Source: Arthrobacter sp. Soil736 (GTDB lineage Bacteria > Actinomycetota > Actinomycetes > Actinomycetales > Micrococcaceae). Taken from it: 64,000 bases of DNA. The translations under genes were made by a program, and so were the position numbers. This document shows positions 8,724 through 17,470 of the stretch, piece by piece (position 1 is the first letter of the stretch; every line of letters starts with the position of its first letter). The notes under the pieces are model-generated. The model was not told where the DNA came from. It saw nothing but the letters and a program-made list of their open reading frames with translations, and made no database searches. Where the stretch lies: positions 75,628 through 139,627 of the forward strand of contig NZ_LMSB01000012.1 in assembly GCF_001428005.1 (NCBI RefSeq), given 5' to 3'.

Positions 8724-9889
8724 GGAAGTTCCTCCAAAATGCCGCGCAGCACTGCGCAGCTGTCTTCGATTTCCTCGGGTGTAAGGGTGGCGCGGGCGGT
8801 CAGCCGCAGCCGGGAGATGCCGTCCGGAACGGACGGCGGACGGAAGCAGCCGATCCGGACGCCGGCCGTGCGCGCGGCCCCGGCGGCCGCCAGGGCCGAT
8901 TCGGCGGACGGCATGGCGATGGACTGGACGGCCCCCGCCGCCCGCTCGACGGCGGCGCCGCGGGCTTCAAGGGCAGGGGCGAGCCCCGCGGCCAGCGCCG
9001 CAGCGTTGCTTCGGACGGAGCCCGCCCGCCAAGGTTCGTCCCGGATGATCCGCACCCCGGCGAGGGCAGCGGCGGCGGAGGCGGGCGCCAGGCCGGTGTC
9101 GAAGATGAAGCTCCGGGCCCGGTTGACGAGGTGTTCCCGGAGGAGCGGGGATCCCAGGACTGCTCCGCCCTGGCTGCCCAGGGCCTTGGAAAGCGTCGCG
9201 GTCACGATCACGTTCGGATGCCCGGCAAGGGCTGTCCCGGCCACCGAGCCGCGGCCCTGAAAGTTACCGGTGCCGGTGACTCCGAGGCTGTGGGCCTCGT
9301 CGATGAGCAGCACGGCATCGTACTGCTCGGCCAGGTCCAGCAGGTCAACGAGCGGTGCTTCATCGCCGAGGACGCTATAGACGGATTCGACGGCGATGAG
9401 TGCGCGCGGCTCCGACCGGCCGGCAAGCAGGCGGCCGGCTTCCTCCACGCTGTTGTGGGTGAACGATTCGGTGCGGGAGCGGCTAAGCCGGAATCCGTCG
9501 ATCATCGAGGCATGGCAGTGTTCATCCGCGACGATCAGGGTCCCGGGGCCGCCGAGCGCCGTGATCACACCGATGTTGGCCAGATAACCGGAGGAGAACA
9601 CCAGTGCCGTTTCCATCCCGGCCAGCATGGCCAGTTCCTGCTCAAGATCAAGATGCAGCCGGGTGGTTCCGGCCACCAGGCGCGAGGACGTGGCCCCTGT
9701 GCCCCACAGCGAAGCGGCCGCCGCAGCGGCCTCGGCAAGCCGCGGGTCCGCCGCGAGGCCCAGATAGTCGTTGCTGGCCAGGTCGATGAACTGTTCGTCC
9801 GCGGCCCGGGGGAGCGGACGGCGGACCAGGCCCCGGCGGTCCCGGACCGCGGCCTGCCGCTGGAGCCACTGGGTCATCGAGGCGCTCAT
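8720..9889 (-). CDS. bioF: 8-amino-7-oxononanoate synthase
   Basis: A 389-aa PLP enzyme of the alpha-oxoamine synthase family, condensing pimeloyl-ACP/CoA with L-alanine. Visible motifs are ASNDYLGLA near the N-terminus, HCHASMIDG, DEAHSLGVTGTGNFQGRG, and the PLP-lysine motif TLSKALGSQGG. Length is usual. It begins 4 bp inside bioA and ends 4 bp inside bioD. Its acyl substrate must come from an upstream pimeloyl-forming step that is not obvious here except, possibly, the P450. Confidence 0.95.
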   Translation of the reverse strand: MSASMTQWLQRQAAVRDRRGLVRRPLPRAADEQFIDLASNDYLGLAADPRLAEAAAAAASLWGTGATSSRLVAGTTRLHLDLEQELAMLAGMETALVFSSGYLANIGVITALGGPGTLIVADEHCHASMIDGFRLSRSRTESFTHNSVEEAGRLLAGRSEPRALIAVESVYSVLGDEAPLVDLLDLAEQYDAVLLIDEAHSLGVTGTGNFQGRGSVAGTALAGHPNVIVTATLSKALGSQGGAVLGSPLLREHLVNRARSFIFDTGLAPASAAAALAGVRIIRDEPWRAGSVRSNAAALAAGLAPALEARGAAVERAAGAVQSIAMPSAESALAAAGAARTAGVRIGCFRPPSVPDGISRLRLTARATLTPEEIEDSCAVLRGILEELP

Positions 9890-11250
9890 GCCGCGCCTCC
9901 GGACCGTGCCGGGACGTGTTCGTGGACTTCGGCGACGGCGGCCGTCATGCCCGCGGTGATCTGCTCAACGTCCGCCGAAGTGCTGATATATGGCGGCATC
10001 GTGTAGACGAGGTTCCGGAACGGCCTGACCCAGGCCCCCTGCCGGATGGCTGCGGCGGTGACAGCAGTGACGTCGACGGCGTCGTGCAGCTCAATGACTC
10101 CGACGGCGCCGATGGTGCGGACATCCCGGACGGCCGCAAGTTCCAGGGCGGGGGCCAGCCCCGATTCCAGGCCCGCGCCGATCCGGGCGACGTCGGCCCG
10201 CCAGCCGCCGTCGTCAATGATGCCCAGGCTCGCGTTGGCCACCGCACATGCCAGCGGGTTGCCCATGAACGTGGGGCCGTGCAGCAGCGCCCCGGCCCGG
10301 CCGCCGGAAACCGTCGACGCAATCTCCCCGGTGCAGAGCATCGCGGCGAGGGTCAGGTAGCCTCCGGTCAGGGCCTTGCCCACGCACATGATGTCCGGCA
10401 CGACGCCGGCATGATCGGCCGCGAACAGCTCGCCGGTGCGGCCGAAGCCGGTGGCGATCTCATCGAAGATGAGCAGCAGGCCGTGCCGGTCCGCCAGCTG
10501 CCGCAGCGCTGTGAGGCATTCGGCCGGGTAGGCGTGCATGCCGCCGGCACCCTGGAGGACCGGTTCGACGATGATCGCGGCCAGCTCCCCTGAATGCGCA
10601 GCCGTGATGTCCCCGAGCTCGGAGGCCCACGCCCGCACCGCTTCAGGGGTCGCAGAGGCCGCTGCAGGGGGACGGGGTGCAAACACGTTGCCGGCCAGCA
10701 GTCCCGGGAAGGCGGAGTGCATGCCGTCCACGGGATCGCAGACCCCCATCGCCGCAAAGGTATCGCCGTGGTAGCCGCCGCGGATGCTCAGGAACCGCTG
10801 CCTGTGCGGGTGCCCGGACGCGGTCTGGAACTGCACCGCCAGCTTCAGTGCAACCTCCACGGACACCGAGCCCGAGTCCGCGAGGAACACCCTCTCCAAC
10901 CCCGGCCGTCCGGGCGCGGCAGGGGCCATGCCCGCCAGCCGCTCGGCCAGTTCCACTGCCGGGGCATGCGTGAGGCCGCCGAACATCACATGGCTGAAAC
11001 TTTCCAGCTGCCGCCGCGCGGCGGCGTCCAGCGCGGGGTGGCGGTAGCCGTGGATCGCCGACCACCACGAGGACATCGCGTCGACCACCTCATGGCGTGT
11101 GCCGTCCTCGCCTTTAAGCCGCAGCCGCACGCCGTCGGCCGCCTCGACCTCCCAGAGCGGAAGATCCGGGGAAGCCGGTGCGTAGGGGTGCCACAACCTT
11201 GCCCGGTCCCGCTGGATCAGGCCCATCATCGGCGCCGAAGCCGGCGTCAT
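9886..11250 (-). CDS. bioA: Adenosylmethionine-8-amino-7-oxononanoate aminotransferase
   Basis: A 454-aa class-III PLP aminotransferase making 7,8-diaminopelargonate with SAM as amino donor. Signatures are LWHPYAP near the N-terminus, [42 protein letters not shown] and the PLP lysine in [12 protein letters not shown]. The ATG at 11,250 (MTPASAPM) is preferred over an in-frame ATG at 11,277 because it gives the same ATGA overlap with the upstream gene as all other junctions of this operon. Confidence 0.95.
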   Translation of the reverse strand: MTPASAPMMGLIQRDRARLWHPYAPASPDLPLWEVEAADGVRLRLKGEDGTRHEVVDAMSSWWSAIHGYRHPALDAAARRQLESFSHVMFGGLTHAPAVELAERLAGMAPAAPGRPGLERVFLADSGSVSVEVALKLAVQFQTASGHPHRQRFLSIRGGYHGDTFAAMGVCDPVDGMHSAFPGLLAGNVFAPRPPAAASATPEAVRAWASELGDITAAHSGELAAIIVEPVLQGAGGMHAYPAECLTALRQLADRHGLLLIFDEIATGFGRTGELFAADHAGVVPDIMCVGKALTGGYLTLAAMLCTGEIASTVSGGRAGALLHGPTFMGNPLACAVANASLGIIDDGGWRADVARIGAGLESGLAPALELAAVRDVRTIGAVGVIELHDAVDVTAVTAAAIRQGAWVRPFRNLVYTMPPYISTSADVEQITAGMTAAVAEVHEHVPARSGGAA

Positions 11251-11480
11251 GGGACCAGCACCCCGTGGCGGGAGCATTCCGCTGACCAGCCTGTTGGTGT
11301 GACCTGGACTTTCATCCGCCGCCGGCAGGCGGCGCAGAACCGCGGCGGCTCCATCGCAAGACGCTCGCCGCAGCGGCGGTGAACGCCCGACGTCGGGCCG
11401 GCGCCGCCGTCGGACGGCTCACCGCAGTGCCCGCAAAACTGGGCCGGGCCGGCGGCTGAGCTTGTCGAAACCCCGTTCAT
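11247..11480 (-). CDS. bsaP: Small Cys-rich protein next to bioB, BsaP-like biotin synthase auxiliary protein
   Basis: A 77-aa protein with six cysteines in [21 protein letters not shown] and SAECSRHG, placed directly between bioB and bioA with ATGA overlaps on both sides. Actinobacteria such as mycobacteria encode a short Cys-containing protein right after bioB, named BsaP, that supports the iron-sulfur cluster of their biotin synthase; the position, size and cysteines fit. The identification rests on these features, not on an alignment. It could bind zinc instead. It is usually missed in annotation because it is so short. Confidence 0.75.
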   Translation of the reverse strand: MNGVSTSSAAGPAQFCGHCGEPSDGGAGPTSGVHRRCGERLAMEPPRFCAACRRRMKVQVTPTGWSAECSRHGVLVP

Positions 11481-12547
11481 AGTGTCTTCTGGAGTTCCTT
11501 GATGGGCATGTTCAGCTCGACGAGCAGGTTCAGGTCGGCGGTGGCAGGCCGGCCCAGGGTGGTGAGGTAGTTGCCGACGATGACGGCATTGATACCGCCG
11601 AGGAGGCCTTCGCGGGTGCCGAGGTCGCCGAGGGTCAGTTCCCGGCCGCCGGCGTAGCGCAGCACGGTGCGGGGCATGGCGAGGCGGAACGCGGCGATCG
11701 CGCGGAGGGCGTCCTTGCCGTCCATGATGCCCTGGTTCTCCAGCGGGGTGCCGGGGCGGGGGTTGAGGAAGTTCAGCGGGACTTCGTGCGGTTCCAGGGC
11801 TGCGAGCTGGGCGGCGAGTTCGGCGCGCTGCTCGAGGGATTCGCCCATGCCGATCAGGGCGCCGCAGCACAGTTCCATGCCGGCGGCCTTGACCATGTTG
11901 CAGGTGTCCAGGCGCTCTTCGTAGCTGTGCGTGGTGACGACTTCGGGGAAGTAGCTGCGGGCGGTTTCCAGGTTGTGGTTGTAGCGGTGCACGCCCCATT
12001 CGGCGAGCTGGTCCACCTGGCGCTGGGTGAGCATGCCCAGGGAGCAGGCGATGTTGATGTCCACGGCTTCGTTGATGCGGTCGATCGCGAACTTGATCTG
12101 GTTCATGAGCTTGATGTCGGGGCCGCGGACGGCGGCGACGATGCAGAACTCGGTGGCGCCGGTCGCGGCGGTTTCCTTCGCGGCCTTGACCAGTTCCGGG
12201 ATGTCCAGCCAGACGCCGCGGACGGGGGAGTCGAACAGGCCTGACTGGCTGCAGAAGTGGCAGTCCTCGGGGCAGCCGCCGGTCTTGATGGAGATGATGC
12301 CTTCCACTTCGACGTCCTCGCCGCAGTGCTTCAGCCGGACCTGGTGGGCCAGTTCCAGGGCTGCAGGCAGTGCTTCATCCGGGAGGCGGAGCACTTCCTC
12401 GAGCTGCGCCCGGGTCAGGCCGATGCCTTCTTCCAGGACCTGCTGCCGGGCGGTTTCCAGGATGCCGTAGCTCGTGACATTGCTCGTCACGGGGCTGGTT
12501 TCGTCGCTCGTTTTGTCGCTCGCGGCGACATTTGCCTGAATCGTCAT
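11477..12547 (-). CDS. bioB: Biotin synthase (radical SAM)
   Basis: A 356-aa radical-SAM enzyme inserting sulfur into dethiobiotin. The SAM cluster motif [10 protein letters not shown] (CxxxCxxC) lies near residue 80, followed by conserved blocks [31 protein letters not shown] and [11 protein letters not shown]. The start ATG at 12,547 ([16 protein letters not shown]) is preceded by AAAGGA. An in-frame extension upstream is not protein-like. It is the first gene of a six-gene operon and its stop overlaps bsaP by ATGA. Confidence 0.95.
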   Translation of the reverse strand: MTIQANVAASDKTSDETSPVTSNVTSYGILETARQQVLEEGIGLTRAQLEEVLRLPDEALPAALELAHQVRLKHCGEDVEVEGIISIKTGGCPEDCHFCSQSGLFDSPVRGVWLDIPELVKAAKETAATGATEFCIVAAVRGPDIKLMNQIKFAIDRINEAVDINIACSLGMLTQRQVDQLAEWGVHRYNHNLETARSYFPEVVTTHSYEERLDTCNMVKAAGMELCCGALIGMGESLEQRAELAAQLAALEPHEVPLNFLNPRPGTPLENQGIMDGKDALRAIAAFRLAMPRTVLRYAGGRELTLGDLGTREGLLGGINAVIVGNYLTTLGRPATADLNLLVELNMPIKELQKTL

Positions 12548-12862
12548 TGATGGGTCCTTTGCGCTTGCTGGCTGCGGATATTCCTCCGAACCGACGCTAG
12601 TTCCCCGTCGGAGACAAGATTTTGTTGGATCTCCACAAGCAGATGAGCGTGACATTAGACGGACCATCCTGCGGCCGACAGTGCGGGGCGGTCGGGCACT
12701 CCACCGGCCGGAGGTCAGGTTTCGTCCAGCCAAGCTTGGGATACTGGGAGAAGTCGCGGGATCTGGCGCCCGCACTCAGATTCCATGTCAACAGGCAAGT
12801 GCCGGCTACTGCCTTGATTCAGCTGACGTTTCGAACCGGCCAGAGATAGCTACAGGAGGCAT
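12548..12862. promoter_or_regulatory. Divergent bioB / acyltransferase intergenic region
   Basis: These 315 bases hold no gene. They must contain the promoters of the biotin operon (leftward) and of the acyltransferase (rightward). An imperfect inverted repeat with TTGT...ACAA ends and a GGA-TC-TCC core lies at 12,622-12,638 and is AT-richer than its surroundings, so it is a possible repressor site. No classical BirA or BioQ palindrome was recognised. ACAGGAGG at the right edge is the acyltransferase ribosome site. Confidence 0.4.
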
Positions 12863-14026
12863 ATGACGCTGCTGGTTGATGGAACCGTCGAGACGGCCAC
12901 CCGGCAAAGCGCCGCTAAAAGCGCCGGGAACCCTACAGTGCCCCAGAGGCTGGAGGGCCTCGATGTTATTCGCGGCGCTGCCGTTGGTGCCGTTCTGATG
13001 GGACATTCGTGGCCCGGAGTATTTCAAGGCGCCGGCATCGTCGGTGTCATTGTCTTCTTCGTGCTGAGCGGTTACCTGATCACGGGCGTGCTCCTCCGGG
13101 ACGTCGAACGGCATCGCAGAATCCGTTACGGCCGCTTCTACGCGCACCGGGCCTTCCGCCTGTTGCCGGCACTCATCGCCTTCTTGGGCGTCTACGCCGT
13201 CGTGGAACTGACGGCCGATGTGCTCGGGGACCGGTCGAAGGGAATCATCGGTTATACGCTCCTCGCCGGTTTCGGCCACCTCAAAGACCTGCCGCTGCCC
13301 TTCGACGTCAGCATGGCCATCGGGCCGCTTTGGACCTTGGCGGTGGAAGAACAGTTCTACCTGATCTGGCCGGCTTTGCTGGTAATTGCCCTGCGGAGGA
13401 ACCGCCAGGGATGGTTGATTGTCTGGTCTGCCGCCGTCGTCCTTTCACTGATGGCTGCGAGCGTGCTGGCGATGGTGATCCTGGCTCCGACCCTTCATTC
13501 CCTGGTCTACGCGCTGCCGACGACGTGGGGTCTCGGGCTGATCATCGGTTCGGCGGTGCGCCTCTACAGGGTCCGGATGTTCAGCTGGTTCTCGGGCCGC
13601 CGGCGCAGACGGGCGGCCCTGCTTGGCTCGATCCTTGTACTCGCCGCGTTGGTGTTCTTCCCCAAGGCCAACGAATCGCCGGCCTTCTTCGTTGGAGGCC
13701 CGCTGGTCATGGCTGCCGCCGCGGTCCTGGTAATACTGGCGGCCTCCCGTACGCGCATCATGCCCAAGTGGACGCGCGCCTTGCAGCTCCTGGGCATGGT
13801 TTCCTATGCGGCCTACCTCTGGAACTATGTCGTGATTCTCTGGCTCAATGGCGGATCGACAGCCGACCTGCCGCCGCTGGTGGCCGTGGCCGCAATCCTG
13901 CTGACCCTGCTGCTGGCGGTCATCAGCTGGCACACCGTCGAAAAGCTGGGACGGATCGGGCGCGACCGCTTCGACAAGTACTGTCAGGCCAGGGTCGACG
14001 CCGGCACTACGTTCCGTGGCTCGTAG
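12863..14026 (+). CDS. Acyltransferase-3 family membrane protein (OafA-like)
   Basis: A 387-aa integral membrane protein with about ten hydrophobic helices. The N-terminal pattern RLEGLDVIRGAAVGAVLMGHSWPG, then FFVLSGYLITGVLL, RFYAHRAFRLLPAL and GPLWTLAVEEQFYLIWPALL are hallmarks of acyltransferase 3, which moves acyl (often acetyl) groups onto extracellular sugars or antibiotics. The ATG at 12,863 follows AGGAGG at ideal spacing. The last 20 bases overlap the convergent VWA gene. Acceptor substrate unknown. Confidence 0.85.
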   Translation: MTLLVDGTVETATRQSAAKSAGNPTVPQRLEGLDVIRGAAVGAVLMGHSWPGVFQGAGIVGVIVFFVLSGYLITGVLLRDVERHRRIRYGRFYAHRAFRLLPALIAFLGVYAVVELTADVLGDRSKGIIGYTLLAGFGHLKDLPLPFDVSMAIGPLWTLAVEEQFYLIWPALLVIALRRNRQGWLIVWSAAVVLSLMAASVLAMVILAPTLHSLVYALPTTWGLGLIIGSAVRLYRVRMFSWFSGRRRRRAALLGSILVLAALVFFPKANESPAFFVGGPLVMAAAAVLVILAASRTRIMPKWTRALQLLGMVSYAAYLWNYVVILWLNGGSTADLPPLVAVAAILLTLLLAVISWHTVEKLGRIGRDRFDKYCQARVDAGTTFRGS

Positions 14027-15212
14027 CAATGTCGTGCGAGGCGGCCCATTCGCTGACGTCCCGGCGTTCGATGGCGGCGGCCATCAGCTCGGGAAAGAGA
14101 TCCGGGGTGCAGGCGAAGGCCGGGACGCCGATTCCGGCGAGGGCCGCGGCATGGTTCGAGTCGAACGTCGGATGGCCACTGTCGCTCAGGGCGAGTAGGG
14201 CGATCAAGGTGGCTCCCGATCCGACGATGGAGGCGGCCCGCCGCAGCATCTCCTCGGCGATTCCGCCCTCGTAGAGGTCGCTGATCAACACCAGAATGGT
14301 CTCGGCCGGCTGGGTGATCTTCTCCTGGCAGTAGGCGAGCGCCCGGTTGATGTCCGTACCCCCGCCCAGTTGCACGCCAAAGAGCACGTCCACCGGATCA
14401 TCCATGTCGTCAGTCAGGTCCACCACCTCGGTGTCAAAGACCACCAGCCGGGTGCGCACGGACCGCAGCGAACTGAGCACCGCCCCGAACACACTGGAGT
14501 ACACCACCGATTCGGCCATGGAGCCGGACTGGTCGATGCACAGGATGATCTCGCGCTGCACCTCGGTGCTGCGCCGGGCGTAGCCGACCAGCCGCTCGGG
14601 CACCACGGTGCGATAGTCGGGCTGGTAGTTCTTGAGGTTCGCGGCGATCGTGCGGTTCCAGTCGATGTCCCGATGCCGGGGCCGCCGTGTGCGTGCCGCC
14701 CGGTTCAATGCTCCGGAGACGGCCTGAATCGTCCTGGCTCGCAAGCGATCCTCCAATTCGCTGGTCACCTGCCGGACCACCGCCCTGGCGGTCTCCCGGG
14801 AATGCTCGGGGATAACGCGGCCGAGTCCGACCAGCGTGCTGACCAGGCTGATATCGGGCTGCACCGTGCGGAGCATCTCCGGTTCGAGAAGCAGCTGCCG
14901 CAGGCCGAGCCGGTCCATGGCATCTGCCTGCATCACCTGTACCACGGTGGAAGGGAAATAGCCCCGAATGTCGCCGAGCCACCGGGCCACCCGCGGGCTT
15001 GACGCGCCGAGGCCTCCCGGTCCCGTTTTCGGGGCCCCGTACAAGTCCTCCAGGACCTTGTCACGGCGGGCATCAGCGGCCGAGAGCACCACGTGCTGAC
15101 CATCGTCCGTGGTGATGCCGTCGGCCTCGTGCCCGCCGAGCACCAGGCGCCAGCGGCTCAGCCGGTCGCGGCCGTCACTTCTGTCACGGCTGTCAGTCTT
15201 CGCGTCGGTCAC
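14007..15212 (-). CDS. VWA domain protein, last gene of the SWIM-MoxR operon
   Basis: A 401-aa soluble protein whose C-terminal half is a von Willebrand factor A domain with an intact MIDAS: DQSGSMAES (DxSxS), the GGGTDIN threonine and the SDLYEGG aspartate. The N-terminal half (LYGAPKTGPGGLGASSPRVARWLGDIRGYFP) is helical and family-specific. GTG at 15,212 is chosen: it forms a GTGA overlap with the preceding stop and has GGGAGG 7 nt upstream, whereas the ATG at 15,227 would place that site inside the gene. MoxR ATPases and VWA proteins commonly work as pairs, by analogy with magnesium or cobalt chelatase subunits. Confidence 0.85.
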   Translation of the reverse strand: MTDAKTDSRDRSDGRDRLSRWRLVLGGHEADGITTDDGQHVVLSAADARRDKVLEDLYGAPKTGPGGLGASSPRVARWLGDIRGYFPSTVVQVMQADAMDRLGLRQLLLEPEMLRTVQPDISLVSTLVGLGRVIPEHSRETARAVVRQVTSELEDRLRARTIQAVSGALNRAARTRRPRHRDIDWNRTIAANLKNYQPDYRTVVPERLVGYARRSTEVQREIILCIDQSGSMAESVVYSSVFGAVLSSLRSVRTRLVVFDTEVVDLTDDMDDPVDVLFGVQLGGGTDINRALAYCQEKITQPAETILVLISDLYEGGIAEEMLRRAASIVGSGATLIALLALSDSGHPTFDSNHAAALAGIGVPAFACTPDLFPELMAAAIERRDVSEWAASHDIATSHGT

Positions 15213-17467
15213 GCGATCGCCTCCCATCCCAGATACCCGGCCATTGCGCGGATAGCCGGGCCGGCACCACGTATATCAAGCGGGGTCTCACCCGGGCCCT
15301 CCGCGGGCCCGCGTCCGCGGCTCACCTGCTCGCCGATTTCCCGCCGCTCCGGACGGCTGAACGCGGAAAATGTCCTGCGCAGCAGGGGCAGGACGTCGTC
15401 GAAGACTTCATCCCGCACTCCGGCGACCCAGTCGTCGACGAGCTGCAGGAGGTGTTGATCGTGAATCAGCAGCACTGCGTCGCCGGACAGAAGACCGTCC
15501 AGCCACGCGGCGGCCTCGGGCGCAGGCGTGGCGACCGACAGCCGGCGGCTGAGCCGGGCCGCGACCTCATCCCGCTCGACCAGGCCCGCGTCCATCAGCA
15601 GACGCGTGGCCCGGCCGGCGACGGACCCGTGGATCCGGTCCGAACCGGCAACGGCAGCCAACGCCCGGTGCCAGTCGTCCAGGGACAGCTCCGGCAACAA
15701 TGACAAACCGTACTGAGCTGAGTCGATGGCGCGCCGCATCGCCGTCGCGGCGGCGTCGTCCAGCCCGGCGCACGCGGTGGGCAGGCCGACGCAGGCCCGT
15801 ACCACCGTCGCATCGAGGATCCTCTGCACCCCGGTGACGTCCACCCCGCGCACATTGCCATACCGGCAGGTCCGGGCGAGCGGGGCAACGGTTTCCAGCA
15901 GCGGGACCACATCCTGCTGCACTGCGGTTCGCTCGGCCAGTACCGACACGACGGCGCTGATTCCGTCCGGCAGATCGGCGAGCAGGCAACTGGCCAGCAG
16001 CTCGCTGAGGTCGGCCAGGCTGCCGGCAACCTGGGCGCGTTCCGCCACACACGTCGCCGCTGCCGCGGCGATGGTGGTGCCGTAGCGGCTGGCGTCCACC
16101 ACTGCGACGGCCAGTTCCGGCTGCCAGAGGAGGGTCCACGCTTCCTTGAAAGTGCCCTTGGTCCGGCCGGTGTCGGCGGGCGTGCCCCAGTTGACACCGA
16201 GCAGTGCCAGCCGGTGAAGCAGGACCGAGCGGGCCAGCTGAGTCGGCTTGCGGAGGTCGATTGTCAGGAGCTCTTCCAGCGCACTGGGCTGCAGGCGCAG
16301 TCGGCGCTGGGTTGCGGCGAGGTCGGCGGCAAGTGGGACGGTGGGCGCGGAGTCCGGCACGGTGCCCAGATCGTGTCCAACGGTGAGCTCGCGGTGCACC
16401 AGTGCCAGGGGGAGAGACGAGCCGTCACAGAGAACGGCTTGGGCGGCGTCGTCCAGCTCCGCCAGGCCGGGGCTGGGCCGGCCGCGGACGGCTGCCAGGG
16501 CGTTGGCCATCCGGCTGGCCTCCACCACCGAAGCCGTCGAAGCGTCGAGCTTTTCCCGGCGAAGGGTTTGTGCAACCCGGACCAGCCACGTGGTGGCCAC
16601 ATCAGCCGTGGAGTCCTTGGAAGTCCAATGGGCGAAGAGGTGCTGGTACCAGCCGGGCGCCGTGACGCCTGCCCCGTACCCGGTTTGCAGGCGGAGCCGA
16701 TCCGACGTCCATGGCACCCACGTGACAGCCACCTTGGCCTTGGGCAAACCGGCCAGAACCTTGTTGTCCGCCGACGCCGGAGGAAAGTCCGCCGGCATCA
16801 GCGCGGGGGCGTGATAGGCCCCGCACACCACGGCGATCCGCGCGTGCCCTTCACGCATGGCGGCGCGCAGCAGCCGGCGCATCGCGGCTTCGCGCCGGTT
16901 GTTCTCGACGACGTCCGGGGCATCGGCGGGCCGGTCGTCAACGGCGCGGATCTCCGCGATGGCCTCGGTAATGGCCGCGAACCTGTCGAGGGGGTCGGTA
17001 TGGCGGTGCTCGACGGCGTCCTCCCACCAGCGCTCGGCATCGCTGTACCCGGCAGCCTGGGCCAGCATCGCAATCACGTCGGGCCGGTAGGGCTGTTGTG
17101 CCGGAGCAGCGGGTTCGGCGTCCTCCACGTCAGGAGCCGTGGCCTGCAGCGCGAAGCTGTTCGCCGCGGGAAGGTCGATCGTCCGCACCGGCGTTCCCGT
17201 CGAAGCCGCCCATTGGATCGCCACCCACTCCGGGGAAAATTCCGCCAGCGGGTAGAACGAGGCCAGCCTCGGCTGGTCGGCCGCGTAGATGAGCGCCGCC
17301 ACGGGCGGAACCATCGCCGGATCGGAAACCAGCGGGACAACTTGTTCGAGCTCGGGCGGGCCTTCGATCAGCACCAGGTCAGGCCGGAGGGTCGCCAGGG
17401 CCTCGGCGACCGAGCGCGCTGAACCGGGCCCGTGGTGCCGGATGCCCAGGACGTGGACGTCTGTCAT
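15209..17467 (-). CDS. DUF5682-like protein, possible TraB/EreA-type fold
   Basis: A 752-aa protein. It opens with VHVLGIRHHGPGSARSV and LVLIEGPPELEQ and carries RIAVVCGAYHAPALM near residue 215. This spacing of an N-terminal His region, a Glu-Gly-Pro and a distal G-x-x-H resembles the erythromycin esterase/TraB/ChaN superfamily, which includes hydrolases and putative metalloproteases; the assignment is an inference from motifs. The C-terminal 500 residues are helical without a recognised domain. The DUF number is from memory of MoxR-VWA neighbourhoods. It starts 3 bp after the MoxR stop and overlaps the VWA gene by 4 bp. Confidence 0.7.
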   Translation of the reverse strand: MTDVHVLGIRHHGPGSARSVAEALATLRPDLVLIEGPPELEQVVPLVSDPAMVPPVAALIYAADQPRLASFYPLAEFSPEWVAIQWAASTGTPVRTIDLPAANSFALQATAPDVEDAEPAAPAQQPYRPDVIAMLAQAAGYSDAERWWEDAVEHRHTDPLDRFAAITEAIAEIRAVDDRPADAPDVVENNRREAAMRRLLRAAMREGHARIAVVCGAYHAPALMPADFPPASADNKVLAGLPKAKVAVTWVPWTSDRLRLQTGYGAGVTAPGWYQHLFAHWTSKDSTADVATTWLVRVAQTLRREKLDASTASVVEASRMANALAAVRGRPSPGLAELDDAAQAVLCDGSSLPLALVHRELTVGHDLGTVPDSAPTVPLAADLAATQRRLRLQPSALEELLTIDLRKPTQLARSVLLHRLALLGVNWGTPADTGRTKGTFKEAWTLLWQPELAVAVVDASRYGTTIAAAAATCVAERAQVAGSLADLSELLASCLLADLPDGISAVVSVLAERTAVQQDVVPLLETVAPLARTCRYGNVRGVDVTGVQRILDATVVRACVGLPTACAGLDDAAATAMRRAIDSAQYGLSLLPELSLDDWHRALAAVAGSDRIHGSVAGRATRLLMDAGLVERDEVAARLSRRLSVATPAPEAAAWLDGLLSGDAVLLIHDQHLLQLVDDWVAGVRDEVFDDVLPLLRRTFSAFSRPERREIGEQVSRGRGPAEGPGETPLDIRGAGPAIRAMAGYLGWEAIA

Positions 17468-17470
17468 GGA

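Noticed and set aside
9131..10006. A 291-codon forward frame over bioF/bioA
   Set aside because: Antisense to two firmly identified biotin genes; no start signal and a Gly/Asp/His composition typical of shadow frames.
12548..12775. Extended N-terminus of BioB from an ATG at 12,775
   Set aside because: The extra 76 residues are Arg/Pro-rich without similarity to biotin synthase, and AAAGGA precedes the internal ATG at 12,547.
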